From Candidatus Limnocylindrales bacterium (GTDB lineage: Bacteria; Desulfobacterota; Binatia; UBA1149; CAITLU01): 64,000 nucleotides of DNA. The notes beneath the pieces are model-generated. The model made no database searches and was not told the origin of the DNA. It saw only the letters and a list, made by a program, of their open reading frames with translations. Within the stretch, counting starts at the first letter, position 1, and every line of letters starts with the position of its first letter. Shown one piece after another: positions 16,521-26,019 of the stretch. Location of the stretch: positions 35,359-99,358 of the forward strand of contig DATNBU010000042.1 of assembly GCA_035571835.1 (NCBI GenBank). The letters are read 5' to 3'. The translations under genes and the position numbers were made by a program.

Positions 16521-16704
16521 GTGCGATTCCTCCAGTGGTCGTTTTCGGTCCGGATCGGAGACTGGTTCGCGAAACACGCCCTGCATCCGCCGCAGTCGCA
16601 AGCCGCCTGGCCCGCTCGACGCACTATATTCACCGCTGAAAAAGCGCGCAATGAAATGGCGGTCGGAACACCCCCGAAAGGCGATGCGAATTCCGCGAGG
16701 GTCC

Positions 16705-17643
16705 TCAGAGGCGACGCGCCGCAGGTGCCACTTCTTCCGAGAAGGCCTGCAGCTCATCGAGAAGAACCGGACCGAAGCTGAGGAAAATGAAATGCGTAAC
16801 TCCGACCGCAAGGTAGCTGCGTACCTGTTCGAGACACTCGTCCTTGCTTCCGATCATGATGCGCTCGCGTGCCTGTTCGGGTGAAAGCCCGTAGGCGCGT
16901 GCGAGCGTGCTGCACGCCGAGGTCTGACGGTCGGAGTTGGTGCTGTAGCAGAGCGGCAGCGCAACGCTCTTCTCGATGGCGTCCGTATCGCGCCCCAGCC
17001 TGTCGCCGTGATCTCGGATCACGTCGATGAGCTCCTTCATCTGCGCCGGCGTTCCGAAGGAATTCCACATGTCCGCATGCTCGGCGACGATGCGGAGCAG
17101 CACTTTGCGGCCGGCGCCGCCGATCATCAGCGGCGGACCGCCGGCCTGTACCGGACCCGGCTCCGCGTGCGCGTCGCGAACCCGATAATGATTGCCGTCG
17201 AGCGAAATCCTCTCGCCGCGCAGCATGCCTTTGAGAATCCTGCACGATTCGTCGAGCGCGCCGAGCCGCCGCGGGATCGGCGGATATTCGATACCGAAAC
17301 TGTCGTGCTCGAGCTCGTACCAGCCCGCTCCCAGGCCGAGGTTCAAACGGCCTGCGGAGATGTGATCGACCGAAACCGCCATCTTCGCGAGCACGCACGG
17401 GTTACGGTACGTGTTGCCGGTGACGAGATGCCCGATGCGCGCGAGCCGCGTCGCGTGTGCGAGCGCAGCGAGCAACGTCCAGCCTTCATGACAGGGCCCG
17501 TCCGGATCGGAGAAAATCGGATAAAAGTGATCGAAGAGCCACAGCGAATCGTAGCCCCACGAATCCGCAGCGACCCAGGTGTCGTGGAGCTCTCTCCACG
17601 TCATGTTCTGTTGAGCAGTCTGGATGCCGAAGCGGACTACCAC
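16705..17643 (-). CDS. LLM-class F420-dependent oxidoreductase
   Basis: The 312-aa TIM-barrel protein shows LLM signatures: RFGIQTAQQNMTWRELHDTW at the N-terminus, LWLFDHFYPIF, RIGHLVTGNTYRNPCVLAK, GRLNLGLGAGWYELEH and PLMIGGAGRKVLLRIVAEHADMWN. The absence of bacterial luciferase subunit features and the presence of several other F420-type proteins favour F420 over FMN. The GTG at 17643 overlaps the stop of the preceding gene. Its substrate is unknown. Confidence 0.88.
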   Translation of the reverse strand: MVVRFGIQTAQQNMTWRELHDTWVAADSWGYDSLWLFDHFYPIFSDPDGPCHEGWTLLAALAHATRLARIGHLVTGNTYRNPCVLAKMAVSVDHISAGRLNLGLGAGWYELEHDSFGIEYPPIPRRLGALDESCRILKGMLRGERISLDGNHYRVRDAHAEPGPVQAGGPPLMIGGAGRKVLLRIVAEHADMWNSFGTPAQMKELIDVIRDHGDRLGRDTDAIEKSVALPLCYSTNSDRQTSACSTLARAYGLSPEQARERIMIGSKDECLEQVRSYLAVGVTHFIFLSFGPVLLDELQAFSEEVAPAARRL

Positions 17644-18509
17644 CAGACTTCGTCGCGAACGAAATCGGGATTCGTGCTGCCGATGCACGTCAGCATCGTG
17701 CCGTCGGCGCTCGTCTGCGAGGTCTTGCTCGCACGCGCGGTGAGCTCGTAGAAATCCGCTTCGAGCTCGTCCTGCGCGGCCGGCATGGCGATCACGTGAT
17801 ACGTGGCCTGGGCCTTGCCTTCCTTGAAGTAGACGATCGTGCCGTCGTCGGCGAGCGTGTCGAGATAGCGCTGGAGCCGGCGTTCGCGTTCGTTCGGCAT
17901 GTCGGCGCGCGGGATGTCGAAGGCGAGTCCGAATACGTGCGTAGGCGGAACGCCCGCACGAATCGTGTTCGCGTTGGCGTTGCTCGCCATCAGCTTCTTC
18001 TGGTACGTCCACGGACGCACCAGGCTGGTCACCTGCAGCGGCGTGAACGCGTTGCCTTCGGTGTCGCGCAGGTGTGCCGCGATCCTGTAGAGGAGCCCGG
18101 CTGCCGGCTTGGCAAGCCGGTAGAGCTTCGCGCGACGGGTAAGGTCGTGCTCCTTCTCGCCGACCGGCGAGTTTCCTTCCTTGCGGATCGAGATGCCGAG
18201 ACCGATCGGATCGTCGGGCACGTCGACCAGCCAGCCGCGCGCGCAGGCCGCATCGAGCGCATCGTAGTCTTCCATCCACAGGCGCTCGACGACGTCGTGC
18301 GTGAAGATGCGGGCGAGCTGTTCCTTCTTGGTTTCTGCTTCGCGCGGTCGGGCGGATTCGAGTGCCAGCGGGCCGGCGCTCGACTGCCTGCTTGCGAGTT
18401 GCTCGCCCTGGCCTGCAGGGAGCGGCCGCTTGGCGTCGGCCAGTGCAGGTGCGGCCGGGCTCATCGCCAGTACCAGAGCCGCCGCGATCATGCTCGATTT
18501 TGCGTTCAT
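17637..18509 (-). CDS. Secreted DUF5715/M15-like protein
   Basis: The 290-aa exported protein has a signal peptide ending APALA and a core with THVFGLAFDIPRAD, resembling the HxxGxAxD metal site of peptidase M15 (D-Ala-D-Ala carboxypeptidase/endolysin) enzymes, plus SLVRPWTYQKKL upstream and TYHVIAMP downstream where a second His would lie. It may act on peptidoglycan in the periplasm; the assignment to DUF5715 is from memory of the motif. ATG at 18509 is chosen because the signal peptide starts there. It overlaps the LLM gene by 7 nt, an unexpected functional pairing. Confidence 0.65.
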   Translation of the reverse strand: MNAKSSMIAAALVLAMSPAAPALADAKRPLPAGQGEQLASRQSSAGPLALESARPREAETKKEQLARIFTHDVVERLWMEDYDALDAACARGWLVDVPDDPIGLGISIRKEGNSPVGEKEHDLTRRAKLYRLAKPAAGLLYRIAAHLRDTEGNAFTPLQVTSLVRPWTYQKKLMASNANANTIRAGVPPTHVFGLAFDIPRADMPNERERRLQRYLDTLADDGTIVYFKEGKAQATYHVIAMPAAQDELEADFYELTARASKTSQTSADGTMLTCIGSTNPDFVRDEVWW

Positions 18510-18610
18510 CCCTCTACTACCCCCGAGACCACCCCGGCTGGCCCCGCCTTCACAGCGACCGAGTGTACCCGCCGTGTGACGTTTCGCAACGGAATCCGAC
18601 ATCATGGGCC

Positions 18611-19528
18611 ATGGCTTCCCGCGTACTGAAGGCAATCGGCGAAATTGCCCGGCACTGGCCGGTCGTCAGGCGCGATCCTCTGGGCGCGCTCGACGTGCTG
18701 ACTCCATCCGATGGCGTCCGCTGCATCGCCGACATCGAATACGGACAGCACGGTGGACAGCGACTGGACCTGTACTTTCCCAGGAACGGTCCCTCGCCCG
18801 CTTCCGCAGTGGTCTTCTTTCATGGGGGGCGCTGGAGTTACGGCCGCAAGGACGAATACCGCTTCGTCGCCCATGCGCTCGTCGCCCGCGGCCACGCCGT
18901 GGCGGTCTGCGACTACCGAAAGTATCCCGCGGTACGGTTTCCGTCCTTTGTCGAGGATGGCGCGGCGGCAATTGCGTGGGCGATGCGTCATCTTCCGAAT
19001 GGTCCCGCGGATGGTCCCGGCCGCTCCGGTCACGGCGTCGACCCGAGGCTGATCTTCCTGATGGGGCATTCGGCGGGCGCCCATATCGCAGCCCTGGCGA
19101 CGATGGACCGGCGCTACAGCGCGGTGCACGGAATCGAGCCCGATGACGTGGCCGGCCTCGTGCTGATGTCGGGGCCGTTCGATTTCTTTCCGATCAAGGG
19201 CGAAGAGCTTCGCGACATCTTCGGCCCCGCTGAAAACCATGCCGAGACGCAACCGCTGCGCTTCGTACGGCGCGGGCTGCCGCCGATGCTGCTCCTGCAC
19301 GGACGCCGCGATCGCACCGTTCGCCCGCGCAGCAGCGCGATGCTCGCCAGCGCAATTCGCGAGAACGGCGGCGAGGCTCGCGTGATCTTCTACGACTTCG
19401 TCACGCACACGAACATCCTTGCGGCGCTCTCGGACCGGATCGGTTTTCTGGTGGCGCCCGCACTCGAAGACATCGGTGCGTTTCTCCAGCGAAGGATAGC
19501 CGAGATCACCTCGCCGCCGGCCGGCTGA
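18611..19528 (+). CDS. Alpha/beta-hydrolase (esterase/lipase, HSL/carboxylesterase-like)
   Basis: The 305-aa protein has the oxyanion motif HGGRW (71-75), nucleophile elbow GHSAG (Ser154), Asp234 in GRRDRTV and His266 in FVTHTN, a complete Ser-Asp-His triad. The early strand QRLDLYFP is typical of the BD-FAE/acetyl-esterase group that includes kynurenine formamidase-like enzymes. No signal peptide is evident, so it is probably cytoplasmic. ATG at 18611 starts MASRVL. It is divergent from the DUF5715-like gene and ends 3 nt before the convergent methyltransferase. Confidence 0.88.
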   Translation: MASRVLKAIGEIARHWPVVRRDPLGALDVLTPSDGVRCIADIEYGQHGGQRLDLYFPRNGPSPASAVVFFHGGRWSYGRKDEYRFVAHALVARGHAVAVCDYRKYPAVRFPSFVEDGAAAIAWAMRHLPNGPADGPGRSGHGVDPRLIFLMGHSAGAHIAALATMDRRYSAVHGIEPDDVAGLVLMSGPFDFFPIKGEELRDIFGPAENHAETQPLRFVRRGLPPMLLLHGRRDRTVRPRSSAMLASAIRENGGEARVIFYDFVTHTNILAALSDRIGFLVAPALEDIGAFLQRRIAEITSPPAG

Positions 19529-19531
19529 CCG

Positions 19532-20146
19532 TCAGTGCTTCATCCAGTCCGGCGAAGGCGCTTCGGCCAGCACGACCCAGGTGCGGCTGAACATTCCGCC
19601 GACGCGGGCAAACCCGCGAATGCCGAGCCCGGCGCGCCGGAATTCGCCTTCGATTTCCCGGCTCGACAGGTGATTGCGCGGAAACCGCGCCGGAAGACCG
19701 AGCCGCTGCCGGAGCCTTTGCCACAGGAAGCTCATGCCCTCGGTGTGGCAGTACTCGACGATGACCCAGCGGGTAGTTACCCGGCGCATCTCGCGCAGGG
19801 CCCGCAGCCTGCCCGTCCGCCGGACGTGCGGCATGACTCCGAGACACAGCACCAGGTCGAAAGACTGCGGCCGCAGCGGCAGCGCGCCGGCATCTGCACA
19901 AAGGACCGAAAACCCGGGCGCATCCGGCCCTCCGCCGGAAGCCCTCGCGGTGACGAGTTCGGCTTGCGAGCAGTCGAGAGCGACGAGGAAGGCGGGCTTT
20001 TTGGCCGCCAGCGTCGTCATCCAGCGTCCGTTGCCGCAGCCCACGTCGAGAATCGAGCGCACGTCGCCTGTCGCACGCAGAGCCCGTTCGACGGCCCTGC
20101 GCTCGTCCCGGTCAATATCCCGCCTTTCGCCTTCTCCCGGCCGCAA
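19532..20146 (-). CDS. Class I SAM-dependent methyltransferase
   Basis: The protein has motif I ILDVGCGNGRW (about 32-42), acidic motif II LVALDCS, motif III-like LCADAGALPLRPQSFDLVLCLG and a methyltransferase_11-type end. The start is uncertain: a TTG at 20146 gives 204 aa, and the open frame may run a little further upstream. The substrate is unknown; the family includes small-molecule and ubiquinone-type methylases. It is convergent with the esterase. Confidence 0.8.
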   Translation of the reverse strand: MRPGEGERRDIDRDERRAVERALRATGDVRSILDVGCGNGRWMTTLAAKKPAFLVALDCSQAELVTARASGGGPDAPGFSVLCADAGALPLRPQSFDLVLCLGVMPHVRRTGRLRALREMRRVTTRWVIVEYCHTEGMSFLWQRLRQRLGLPARFPRNHLSSREIEGEFRRAGLGIRGFARVGGMFSRTWVVLAEAPSPDWMKH

Positions 20147-20253
20147 AACGCACCCCGTCCCCAGGGATCGCGACCCGAAACCGGCCGAGGAGAGCCAGTC
20201 CGGGCAACAAGTGGTGGATGGACCGGGAAGCTAACAAGCAGCCTCAAGCTGAG

Positions 20254-21423
20254 TCAATCGGGCATCCGCGAGTCGAGGCCCATCATGCGCGCGAGGATCA
20301 GCTTCATGACCTCGTTGGAACCGGCGTAGATCGGCATCGCGCGCACATCGACGAAATCGCGCGCGACCGGATACTCGGCCATGTAGCCGTAGCCGCCGTG
20401 GAGCTGGACCGCTTCGTAAGCGACACGGTTGGCAAGGTCGCTCATCCACCATTTGGCCATCGATACGCGCCGGGTGATGTCGGTGCCCTCCTCGAACTCG
20501 TCGATGACGGCATCGAGGAACGTGCGTCCGATCTCGACCTCAGTCGCCAGCTCGACGAGCTTGAATGCATTGTGCTGGAAGGAGCCGATCGGCGTTCCGA
20601 AGGCTTTGCGCTCTTTCACATACGGAAGCGTCTTCGCCAGGATCTGCTCGGCAGCCACCTGCGCGGCGATCGAGATCATCAGGCGCTCCCTCTGGAGGTT
20701 TTCCATCAGATAGCGAAAACCGTGACCTTCGGCCCCGAGCAGGTTCGCAACCGGCACGCGGCAGTCCTCGAAGAACAGCTCGGCGGTGTCCTGGATGTGC
20801 TGGCCCATCTTTTCGAGCGGCCGGGCCTTGAGGAATCCGGGCGTCCCGGTCTCGACGACGATCAGGCTGACGCCCTGCGAAGCCGGCGCCGCCGGATCGG
20901 TGCGGCATGCAAGGATGATCAGGTCGCAGTCGACGCCGTTCGAGATGAACGTCTTCTGGCCGTTGATGACCCAGCTGTCGCCGTCGCGCACCGCCGTCAT
21001 CTTGAGATTGGCGAGGTCCGAGCCGACCGACGGCTCGGTCATTCCGATCGCCGTCAGGATCTCGCCGCTTGCGCACCCCGGCAGCCAACGCCGCTTCTGT
21101 TCCTCTCCCGCAAGCTGTTCGAGATACGGCACGACGATGTCGGCATGTACGGAGACGCCGGTCTGCAGCCCCATGAAGCCGGTGCGGCCGAGCTCCTCGC
21201 AGATGACCGCCGAGATGCCGAATCCTGCCGCGCTGCCGCCGAACGCTTCGGGCAGCCACGGGCACAGAAACCCGGAGCGGCCCATCGCCTGCCAGAACGA
21301 ACGCGGCGTGCGGCGCTGCCGTTCCCATTCGCCGAGGTGCGGTGCGACCTCGCGCGAAAGAAACGACCGGAAATGCGAACGCAGCTCTTCGACTTCGGCA
21401 GTGCGCCAGGCAGCCCTGGCCAT
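20254..21423 (-). CDS. Acyl-CoA dehydrogenase
   Basis: This 389-aa dehydrogenase has the signatures TAIGMTEPSVGSDLANLK and GQKTFISNGVDCDL, and a C-terminal LHGGYGYMAEYPVARDFVDVRAMP followed by IYAGSNEVMK, where the usual Glu of YEGT is Ala. That pattern occurs in a subset of long- or branched-chain enzymes and probably means the base lies elsewhere. ATG at 21423 overlaps the stop of the LLM gene upstream by one base (TGATG), so the two are translationally coupled. It oxidises an unknown acyl-CoA with FAD. Confidence 0.9.
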   Translation of the reverse strand: MARAAWRTAEVEELRSHFRSFLSREVAPHLGEWERQRRTPRSFWQAMGRSGFLCPWLPEAFGGSAAGFGISAVICEELGRTGFMGLQTGVSVHADIVVPYLEQLAGEEQKRRWLPGCASGEILTAIGMTEPSVGSDLANLKMTAVRDGDSWVINGQKTFISNGVDCDLIILACRTDPAAPASQGVSLIVVETGTPGFLKARPLEKMGQHIQDTAELFFEDCRVPVANLLGAEGHGFRYLMENLQRERLMISIAAQVAAEQILAKTLPYVKERKAFGTPIGSFQHNAFKLVELATEVEIGRTFLDAVIDEFEEGTDITRRVSMAKWWMSDLANRVAYEAVQLHGGYGYMAEYPVARDFVDVRAMPIYAGSNEVMKLILARMMGLDSRMPD

Positions 21424-22265
21424 CAGCCGACCTCTTTCATCAGGGCTTCGTAGCGGTCGAGCATCGGCAGCAGCTTCTCGCGCGGCGCCGACGGCAGGCT
21501 GAACACCGCGCGCGCGACGCCGCTGTCGCGATAGCTCACGAGCTGGTCCTTGTCCGGCGCAACGCCGAAGACCGAAACTTCGATCGACTTCGGATCGCGG
21601 CCGGCAGCCGTCGCGGCCTCGGCAAGCGTGCCCATCTCGCGCTCGACGTTGGTGAACACGCCGATCGGAATCCATCCGTCGCAGTAGCGCACGACGCGCT
21701 CGATGCCCTTCGCCCCGTGCGCACCGAGAACGATCGGCGGATGCGGCTTCTGCACCGGTTTCGGGTTCGAGAAGATCGGATCGAAATCAACGAACTCGCC
21801 GTGGTACTCGGCCTTCTCGTTCGTCCAGATCGCTTTCATCGCTTCGATGCGCTCGCGCAGCACCTTCCATCGCTTCTTCGAATCGGTGCCGTGGTTGGCC
21901 ATCTCTTCCACGTTCCAGCCGCCGCCGATGCCGAGGATTGCGCGCCCGTTCGAAATGCGATCGAGCGTGGCCACTTCCTTCGCCAGCACGATCGGATCGC
22001 GCTGAATGACGAGCGCGATGCCGGTGGCGAGTCGCAGCTTCTTCGTTACGGCCGCGCACGCGCCGAGCGTCACGAACGGGTCGAACGTATCGTAGTAGTG
22101 CTGCGGCAGATCGCCGCCGCCGGGAAACGGCGTGGCCCGCGATGCGGGAATGTGGGTGTGCTCGGGAAACCACAGCGATTCGAAGCCCCGCGCCTCGGCT
22201 TCGACCGCAAGCTCCGGAGCCGGCATGGCGTATTCGGTGACGAAGATGTTCAGGCCGTATTTCAT
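21423..22265 (-). CDS. LLM-class F420-dependent oxidoreductase
   Basis: The 280-aa TIM-barrel protein starts MKYGLNIFVTEYAMPAPELA and has the LLM signatures ESLWFPEHTHIP, RLATGIALVIQRDPIVLAKE, GRAILGIGGGW and PPIVLGAHGAKGIERVVRYCDGWIP. It belongs to the subgroup (about 280 aa, TIGR03619-like) common in F420-producing bacteria. It forms a two-gene operon with the following acyl-CoA dehydrogenase, overlapping by one base, suggesting that its product feeds a CoA-thioester pathway. Substrate unknown. Confidence 0.88.
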   Translation of the reverse strand: MKYGLNIFVTEYAMPAPELAVEAEARGFESLWFPEHTHIPASRATPFPGGGDLPQHYYDTFDPFVTLGACAAVTKKLRLATGIALVIQRDPIVLAKEVATLDRISNGRAILGIGGGWNVEEMANHGTDSKKRWKVLRERIEAMKAIWTNEKAEYHGEFVDFDPIFSNPKPVQKPHPPIVLGAHGAKGIERVVRYCDGWIPIGVFTNVEREMGTLAEAATAAGRDPKSIEVSVFGVAPDKDQLVSYRDSGVARAVFSLPSAPREKLLPMLDRYEALMKEVG

Positions 22266-22462
22266 CGCAGGCTTTTCTCCAGTACAGGGATGCCGAAAGG
22301 GCGAAACTGCATGAGCTCGACGGGCGAGGATCCAGTACCTGGCCCCCGGACAGGCAGCGGCGAACGTAAGCGAGCCCTTGCCGCAAGACAATCGCCGCAG
22401 GATCGGGCGCGGCTCTCACGCGTTAAGCCGCAACGCATGGGGCACAGAAGAAGGAGCATGCG

Positions 22463-23308
22463 ATGAACATCAACGGGGAACCCGTCTACGTCGGCCGTGA
22501 TTTCGGCGGGCGCGAAGTCGCAATCGATGCTGCGCTCGTCGAGCGTTATGTCCGCGCGCTCGGCCACCGGCTCGAGATCTATTCGGAGCTCGCCCCTGCC
22601 CTCACGCTCCATTCGGAATGTTACGAGAATCTCCAGTGGTACCTCGCCAACATCTGGGGAAACCTGCACGCCCGCCAGGAGTGGGAGCTGTTCGGCGAGG
22701 TTCCGCTCGGCTCGCACGTGCGGACGCGCGGATTCATCCGCGATCGCTATCGCAAGCGCGGGCGCGACTACGTGGTCAAAGAGACGTGGGTGCAGGACGC
22801 GGACGGAAACCTTCTCAGCCGCGGGCTGACGCACCAGAGCTTCCTCATCCCGCAGGAAGGAGAGCGTCCCGTCGCAGTCGACAAGGATCGCGAGAAACGA
22901 AGCGATCGCACGTTTGAAATCGGCGGCAAAGGCCGGGCACTCGCGCCGCTCGGACTCGCGGTGAGCGAGGACGTCTGCATGGCGTTTTCAGGGCCGACCG
23001 AGAATTACCATACCAATCGCGACGCGGCCCGCGCGCTCGGATTTCCCGACATTGTCGTTCAAGGAATGCTTCCGATCTGCCTCGTCTCCGAGCTGCTCAC
23101 GCGCGAATACGGTCGTGGCTGGCTCGCCGGCGGCAAGATGGACGTCCGCCTCGTCAATGTCCTGTGGGCCGACGAGCATATCGAGGCCCGGGCCGAGGAA
23201 ACCTCCGAAGTTCCAGAGGCCGGACGAACCCGCGTCCACCTCGACGTATGGGTCGAAAAGACCGACGGGACCCGGGTGATCGTCGGAACTGCGAGCGCAT
23301 TGCGCTGA
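22463..23308 (+). CDS. MaoC/FAS1-type dehydratase-like hot-dog protein
   Basis: The 281-aa double hot-dog protein starts MNINGEPVYVGRDFGG and contains the pair FSGPTENYHTNRDAARALGFPDIV, where the hydratase motif appears as a variant, and a C-terminal hot-dog with DVRLVNVLWADEHIEARAEE. It resembles the mesaconyl-C4-CoA hydratase/MaoC-like group and probably hydrates an enoyl-CoA. ATG at 22463 follows AAGGAG. It is divergent from the LLM-dehydrogenase operon, about 200 bp away, and may serve the same pathway. Confidence 0.75.
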   Translation: MNINGEPVYVGRDFGGREVAIDAALVERYVRALGHRLEIYSELAPALTLHSECYENLQWYLANIWGNLHARQEWELFGEVPLGSHVRTRGFIRDRYRKRGRDYVVKETWVQDADGNLLSRGLTHQSFLIPQEGERPVAVDKDREKRSDRTFEIGGKGRALAPLGLAVSEDVCMAFSGPTENYHTNRDAARALGFPDIVVQGMLPICLVSELLTREYGRGWLAGGKMDVRLVNVLWADEHIEARAEETSEVPEAGRTRVHLDVWVEKTDGTRVIVGTASALR

Positions 23309-23468
23309 GCCTCCGCGGGCGGCTGCAATAAGGCGAAGCGCACGGCCCCGGATGCACTTCGGAGCCCATCGCGACCCCCGTTTCTGCTCAGATTTTGCAT
23401 TGACTGTGCAACCTCTGGCGAATACTTTGCCGCCACACGGGCCCTGCTAGCGGGCCAGGGGAGGCCTC

Positions 23469-25865
23469 ATGATTTCCATCCGACCGTTCGACCGCCTCGG
23501 ACTGACCGTTTTGTCCCTGGCCGCAACGACCCTGCTCGCTGCGCCTGCGTTCGCGCACATCGACGCGCACTATCCCATTGCCGGCGGCTCTCTGAAGATG
23601 AGCTCGTCGAGCGATCCGAAAGACAACTATTTCAAGTTCAAGACCACCGGCCAGCTCGGGATCAACCCCGTCAGTCTCTCGGAAGACCCGACCGCCGAGG
23701 CATCGTCGCTGATCGTGCGCGGCACCGGCGCGTTCGCCGGCTCGACCGAGATCATCCACCTGAACTCGGGGAACTGGTCGCGGATCGGATCCGAAGAAAA
23801 GCCGAAGGGCTGGAAGTACGAGAGCGACGTCTACGACACCCACAGCGGCGGCATCACCAAGATCCAGATTAAGTCCGGCAAGACCACGGGCTCGCTGCAG
23901 ATCCAGGCGAAGGGTTATTACTGGCCGTTCGACATCGTCGGCGAGCAGGATTCGATCGAGATCGTGCTGACGATCGGCACGTACGTGTTCTGCGCAGAGT
24001 TCTCCCCGACCCTCGAGGCCGACTTCAAGACCAATCTCGAAGGTGAAGTCGAGGCGAGGGACTCCAATCCCCCGTCGACATGTCCGAGGGTCTGCGGAAA
24101 TGGCGTGCTGGACACCGACGAAGAGTGCGACGACGGCAACGCGGACACGAACGACACCTGCACGAACGAATGCGTCGGATGCAATCCCGCCGATGCCGTT
24201 TACGACACCACGTTCGAAGGCATCCAGCAGCTCATCTTCGATGCGTACGACTGCTCGAACGATGCGTGCCACGGCTCCTCGCAGCAGGGCGGCCTCGACC
24301 TGCGGGCCGGCAATTCTTACGCGTCACTTGTGGGCGTCACCTCGTCGATCGATGAGGAAAAGGTGCGCGTGTTCCCCGGCGACCAGGACGAGTCGATCCT
24401 GTACCTGAAGCTCGCCATGGCGACGCTCGACGGTTACGAGCCGCACACCGGCGGCACTCCGATGCCGTTCACCGGTACGCCCATCACCGAGGACCAGCTC
24501 GAGGCGGTCAAGCTGTGGATTCGCGGCGGAGCGTCGGAAACCGGCGTCGTTGCGGGTACCGCCGAGCTTCTCGGAAGCTGCCTGCCGCCGCCGACCCCGC
24601 TCAACATCCCGCAGCCGGAAGTTCCCGATCCGTCCGTCGGAACGCAGATGGCGATGCCTGGCTATCTTCTTCCTCCGGGCGAAGTCGAAGGATGCGTAGC
24701 GACGTATTACGACATCTCGGCGTCAGTGCCGGAAGCCGATCTCAAAGACTGTCCGGGCGCGTTCCCGGGCACGAATGAAACGGGTTACCGCGCGGGCAAG
24801 TGTTTCACGTACAGCGAGAACGACCTGTACCAGGACGCGCAGTCCCACCATTCGATCGTTCACATCTATCCGGGAACCCACACCTACACCGATTCGCGCT
24901 GGGGCGGATGGAAGTGTTACGGCGGACCGACGCCGGACGCGGTCTGCGATCCGTCGGTCGCCGATGCTTGCGGAACCGACGGCGTATGCGGGAGCAAGTT
25001 CCACAAGGGCGTCGCATGCCTGCCGACTCTGCAGGAGCCGAACTGGGCTCCGGTGGATTTCGACTCTTCCTCTGCGCCGCAGTTCTCGGGGTCGCAGGAG
25101 TCGACGGCCCAGTTCGCATTCCCGGCCGGTGTCTACAGCATGCTTCCGCTCAAGGGCCTGGTCGTGTGGAACTCGCACGCGTTCAACCTGACCACCGAAG
25201 ATACGATCATGAATTCGTGGATCAATTTCACGTATACGAGCGACCAGACGTATGCGGCGCAGGGAATGTTCGACAACAACTGGATCTTCACGCAGAACGT
25301 GCCGCCGTTCCAGCAGCGCGAATATTGCGGGACCCATACGTTCGCCGAAGGAACCCACCTGTTCTCGCTGTCGTCGCATAACCACAAGCGCGGCGTTCTG
25401 TTCCGCTACTACAATCCGCCGCAGTCGCCGCCGAATGTTGCCGGCCCCTGTTACGCGCCGGGCGGTTCGACCAACGCATCGTGTACGCCGGGGCCCGGCT
25501 CGCCGTTCTTCACGAGCTACGACTACAGCGATGCGACCAACCTGCATTTCGACCCGCCGAGAATCTTTACGGGCACTGCGGCCGAGCGCACGGTCAAGTT
25601 CTGTTCGCTGTACGACAACGGATTCAACGATCCGACAACGGTCAAGAGGCGCTCGCAGTCTCCGGTACCCACCGGAAACCTGATCATCGGCGGACCGTGC
25701 GACGATGCGGACGTTGCGTGCCTGAGCGGCGCGAACAAAGGTCAGCTCTGTCACGGCAACGATTCGGAATGCCCGGGATCGGTCTGTGACGCGTGCCCGC
25801 TCAAGGGCGGCGTGACGACCGAAGACGAAATGTTCATCGCGCTGGGGACGTTCTACATCCCCTGA
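23469..25865 (+). CDS. Secreted PHM-like dicopper monooxygenase fused to DUF4215 and cytochrome c-like modules
   Basis: The 798-aa product has a signal peptide ending APAFA; an unassigned beta-rich region to about 200; a DUF4215 Cys-rich repeat (CGNGVLDTDEECDDGN, about 210-239); a CX4CH haem-like site (C262, C267, H268) with a possible axial Met332; and a C-terminal region with all six copper ligands expected of peptidylglycine/dopamine-type monooxygenases: H460-H461, H570, H637-N-H639 and Met788 in EDEMF. The haem and copper parts would let electrons enter the copper site in the envelope. The PHM match is by ligand pattern, not alignment; substrate unknown. A strong terminator follows. Confidence 0.75.
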   Translation: MISIRPFDRLGLTVLSLAATTLLAAPAFAHIDAHYPIAGGSLKMSSSSDPKDNYFKFKTTGQLGINPVSLSEDPTAEASSLIVRGTGAFAGSTEIIHLNSGNWSRIGSEEKPKGWKYESDVYDTHSGGITKIQIKSGKTTGSLQIQAKGYYWPFDIVGEQDSIEIVLTIGTYVFCAEFSPTLEADFKTNLEGEVEARDSNPPSTCPRVCGNGVLDTDEECDDGNADTNDTCTNECVGCNPADAVYDTTFEGIQQLIFDAYDCSNDACHGSSQQGGLDLRAGNSYASLVGVTSSIDEEKVRVFPGDQDESILYLKLAMATLDGYEPHTGGTPMPFTGTPITEDQLEAVKLWIRGGASETGVVAGTAELLGSCLPPPTPLNIPQPEVPDPSVGTQMAMPGYLLPPGEVEGCVATYYDISASVPEADLKDCPGAFPGTNETGYRAGKCFTYSENDLYQDAQSHHSIVHIYPGTHTYTDSRWGGWKCYGGPTPDAVCDPSVADACGTDGVCGSKFHKGVACLPTLQEPNWAPVDFDSSSAPQFSGSQESTAQFAFPAGVYSMLPLKGLVVWNSHAFNLTTEDTIMNSWINFTYTSDQTYAAQGMFDNNWIFTQNVPPFQQREYCGTHTFAEGTHLFSLSSHNHKRGVLFRYYNPPQSPPNVAGPCYAPGGSTNASCTPGPGSPFFTSYDYSDATNLHFDPPRIFTGTAAERTVKFCSLYDNGFNDPTTVKRRSQSPVPTGNLIIGGPCDDADVACLSGANKGQLCHGNDSECPGSVCDACPLKGGVTTEDEMFIALGTFYIP

Positions 25866-25890
25866 CCGGTCGAAACGGCGGCTTGTAAAA

Positions 25891-25927
25891 AAGGCCGGGC
25901 TCCTCACGGAGCCCGGCCTTTTCTTTT
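25891..25927 (+). terminator. Intrinsic terminator after the PHM-like gene
   Basis: AAGGCCGGGCTCC (25891-25903) pairs perfectly with its reverse complement (25908-25920) over 13 bp with a 4-nt loop, followed by TTCTTTT. Confidence 0.92.
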
Positions 25928-25936
25928 GCGAATACG

Positions 25937-26013
25937 AAATCGGGGACAGACACCGATTTCGGATAATCGGTGTCTGTCCCGGATTTCAAGAAATCGGTGT
26001 CTGTCCCCGATTT
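25937..26013. repeat. REP-like palindrome cluster, GGGGACAGACACCGATTT family
   Basis: A unit at 25937-25959 (AAATCGG...CCGATTT arms around GGACAGACA) recurs in reverse orientation, slightly damaged, at about 25965-25986 and as a perfect 23-bp reverse complement at 25991-26013. It shares the GGGACAG core of the 1508, 5822 and 49668 repeats. It sits between the convergent PHM-like gene and tesB, 7 nt from the tesB stop. Confidence 0.9.
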
Positions 26014-26019
26014 ACTCGT

